A DNA stretch of 6,340 nucleotides from Chloroflexota bacterium (GTDB lineage: Bacteria; Chloroflexota; Dormibacteria; Dormibacterales; Dormibacteraceae): contig VBJE01000278.1 of assembly GCA_005879675.1 (NCBI GenBank), forward strand, positions 1-6,340, in the 5' to 3' direction. Positions 5,418-6,340 of this stretch are shown here, piece by piece; the stretch's first letter is position 1; every line of letters starts with the position of its first letter. A program made the translations under genes and the position numbers. The notes under the pieces are model-generated. The model saw only the letters and a list, made by a program, of their open reading frames with translations, ran no database searches and had not been told where the DNA came from.

Positions 5418-5429
5418 AACAATCGAGTC
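5418..5429 (+). promoter_or_regulatory. Possible -10 element immediately before htpX
   Basis: AACAAT (5418-5423) matches four of six bases of TATAAT and ends six bases before the htpX ATG at 5430, a leaderless-type spacing. GGGGA at 5414-5418 is a distant alternative ribosome binding site. No good -35 is visible, and one would have to fall inside the preceding hairpin. Confidence 0.22.
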
Positions 5430-6302
5430 ATGAATCAGCTCAAGACCGCGTTTCTGCTGGTCGCGTTGACGGTTCTGCTGGTGCTCATCGGCCGCGTCGC
5501 CTTCGGTGACGGCGGCACCATCGTGTTTCTCGGCATCGCGATCGTGATGAACGGCGCCGCCTACTGGTTCAGCGACCGGATCGCGCTTGCCGCCGCCCAG
5601 GCGCAGGAAGTCACGGCACGCGACGCGCCGATGCTGTTCCGCCTCGCGGACAGGCTCGCGGTGCAGTACAGCGTTCCGCGCCCCCGCGTCTACCTCAGCC
5701 CCGATCCTTCGCCCAACGCCTTCGCCACCGGGCGCAACCCGTCGCACGCTGCGATCTGCGTCAACCAGGGCTTGCTTCAGATCCTCGACGAGGAGGAGCT
5801 CTATGGTGTCCTCGCCCACGAGTTCGGGCACGTGCGCAACCGCGACATCCTGATCAGCTCGGTCGTCGCCGTCCTCGCCGGGACGATCACCCTGATCGCC
5901 CAGTTCGGGCAGTGGGGAATGATGTTCGGCGGCTACGGCGGCCGCGACAATCGCGACCAGGGGGCGGGAGGCGCGATCGTCGGCCTCCTGATGATCATCC
6001 TGGCCCCGATCGCGGCGCTGCTCATCCAGCTTGCGGTGTCGCGCTCGCGCGAGTACCAGGCGGACAAGACAGGCGCCGAGGTTTCCGGCGACCCGATGGC
6101 TCTCGCCTCTGCGCTGCGCAAGCTCGAGCGCGCGAGCGAGGTCGTGCCTTCGCAGACCGCGCAGCCCGCTTTCGCGCACCTCTACATCGTCAACCCGCTG
6201 CGCGGACAGTCGTGGGCCGGGCTGTTCAGCACACACCCGCCGATCGAGGAGCGTATCCGCCGCCTGGAGGAGATGGCCGGCGGCATCCGCCGCGCCTCCT
6301 GA
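5430..6302 (+). CDS. htpX: Membrane zinc metalloprotease HtpX (M48B)
   Basis: A 290-residue integral membrane protease that degrades misfolded membrane proteins, with its active site on the cytoplasmic side. Two N-terminal membrane segments lie at about 5-21 and 29-47. The zinc motif HEFGH is at 130-134, and the third ligand is E208 in SREYQADK. Other family signatures are PNAFATGRNP (95-104) and THPP (268-271). Two more membrane segments at about 141-159 and 181-203 flank a Gly-rich, charged loop (167-182) that is variable in this family. Length and all catalytic residues are normal. The ATG is chosen because the first membrane segment begins within five residues of it. A strong hairpin ends 17 bases upstream, so transcription is either by read-through or from a very close promoter. 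In many bacteria htpX responds to envelope or heat stress, but no operator is visible here. It ends only 4 bp from a probable convergent gene. Confidence 0.97.
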   Translation: MNQLKTAFLLVALTVLLVLIGRVAFGDGGTIVFLGIAIVMNGAAYWFSDRIALAAAQAQEVTARDAPMLFRLADRLAVQYSVPRPRVYLSPDPSPNAFATGRNPSHAAICVNQGLLQILDEEELYGVLAHEFGHVRNRDILISSVVAVLAGTITLIAQFGQWGMMFGGYGGRDNRDQGAGGAIVGLLMIILAPIAALLIQLAVSRSREYQADKTGAEVSGDPMALASALRKLERASEVVPSQTAQPAFAHLYIVNPLRGQSWAGLFSTHPPIEERIRRLEEMAGGIRRAS

Positions 6303-6306
6303 CCGA

Positions 6307-6340
6307 TCAGCTGGTCGGCGTCAGGTTCAGCTGGAACTCG
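6307..6340 (-). CDS. Possible 3' end of a minus-strand gene (truncated by window edge)
   Basis: On the minus strand the last bases read EFQLNLTPTS followed by TGA (6307-6309). Every one of the ten sense codons ends in G or C, matching the coding style of this genome, and the stop would lie 4 bp beyond the htpX stop in a tight convergent arrangement like the others in this window. Ten codons are too few to identify a product. Confidence 0.45.
   Translation of the reverse strand, partial: EFQLNLTPTS

Noticed and set aside
3693..6236. 847-codon open frame on the minus strand, the longest frame in the window.
   Set aside because: It is antisense to the secreted propeller and htpX, both of which have clear family motifs. 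Its translation is Arg/Gly/Ala/Val-rich low-information sequence typical of a shadow frame in high-GC DNA.
1..6340. Search by eye for CRISPR arrays, tRNA or rRNA genes, insertion-sequence ends, toxin-antitoxin pairs or a defence island.
   Set aside because: No regularly spaced repeats, cloverleaf, transposase or paired small toxin-like genes were seen. The gene order looks like ordinary core and accessory chromosome.

Overview
This 6.3-kb window is a high-GC bacterial chromosome segment. The codon third positions are strongly G/C, there is one secreted protein with a classical signal peptide, and nothing points to a phage, plasmid or transposon. The gene set (a COG4119-type Nudix hydrolase, hexameric-type glutamate dehydrogenase, an M50 protease with paired CBS domains that resembles mycobacterial Rip3, a secreted Asp-box propeller and HtpX) fits a soil actinobacterium or a related high-GC lineage such as Dormibacterota/Chloroflexota. 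That placement is inference only.

Layout from left to right. (1) Bases 1-240 hold the 3' end of an unrecognised gene on the plus strand. It converges on a Nudix hydrolase (237-722, minus), and the two stop codons share one CTAG. (2) Bases 723-986 are a short intergenic region. It contains a 45-codon remnant of an AAA/LuxR-type regulator (781-918) with an intact Walker A motif, plus two small hairpins. (3) Glutamate dehydrogenase (987-2216, plus) has a strong ribosome binding site and is followed after 14 bases by a 104-residue helical protein of unknown function (2231-2545). (4) A convergent minus-strand M50 site-2-protease gene (2552-3680) is broken. Its N-terminal half, with HELSH, and its C-terminal half, with PLDGG and two CBS domains, lie in different frames. 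The junction near 3365-3384 also appears to lack about 26 bp compared with the family. (5) A 99-bp divergent intergenic region leads to a secreted five-Asp-box beta-propeller protein (3780-5372, plus). (6) An 11-bp hairpin separates that gene from htpX (5430-6302, plus). (7) The last bases look like the 3' end of another minus-strand gene.

The left half is metabolic (Nudix, nitrogen/glutamate metabolism). The right half concerns the cell envelope: two membrane-embedded metalloproteases, one of them disrupted, flank a secreted propeller protein. I see no CRISPR array, tRNA, rRNA, insertion sequence or clearly new defence system. The observations most worth a second look are the disrupted site-2 protease, the regulator remnant next to glutamate dehydrogenase, and the secreted propeller, which has no visible sialidase active-site motif.
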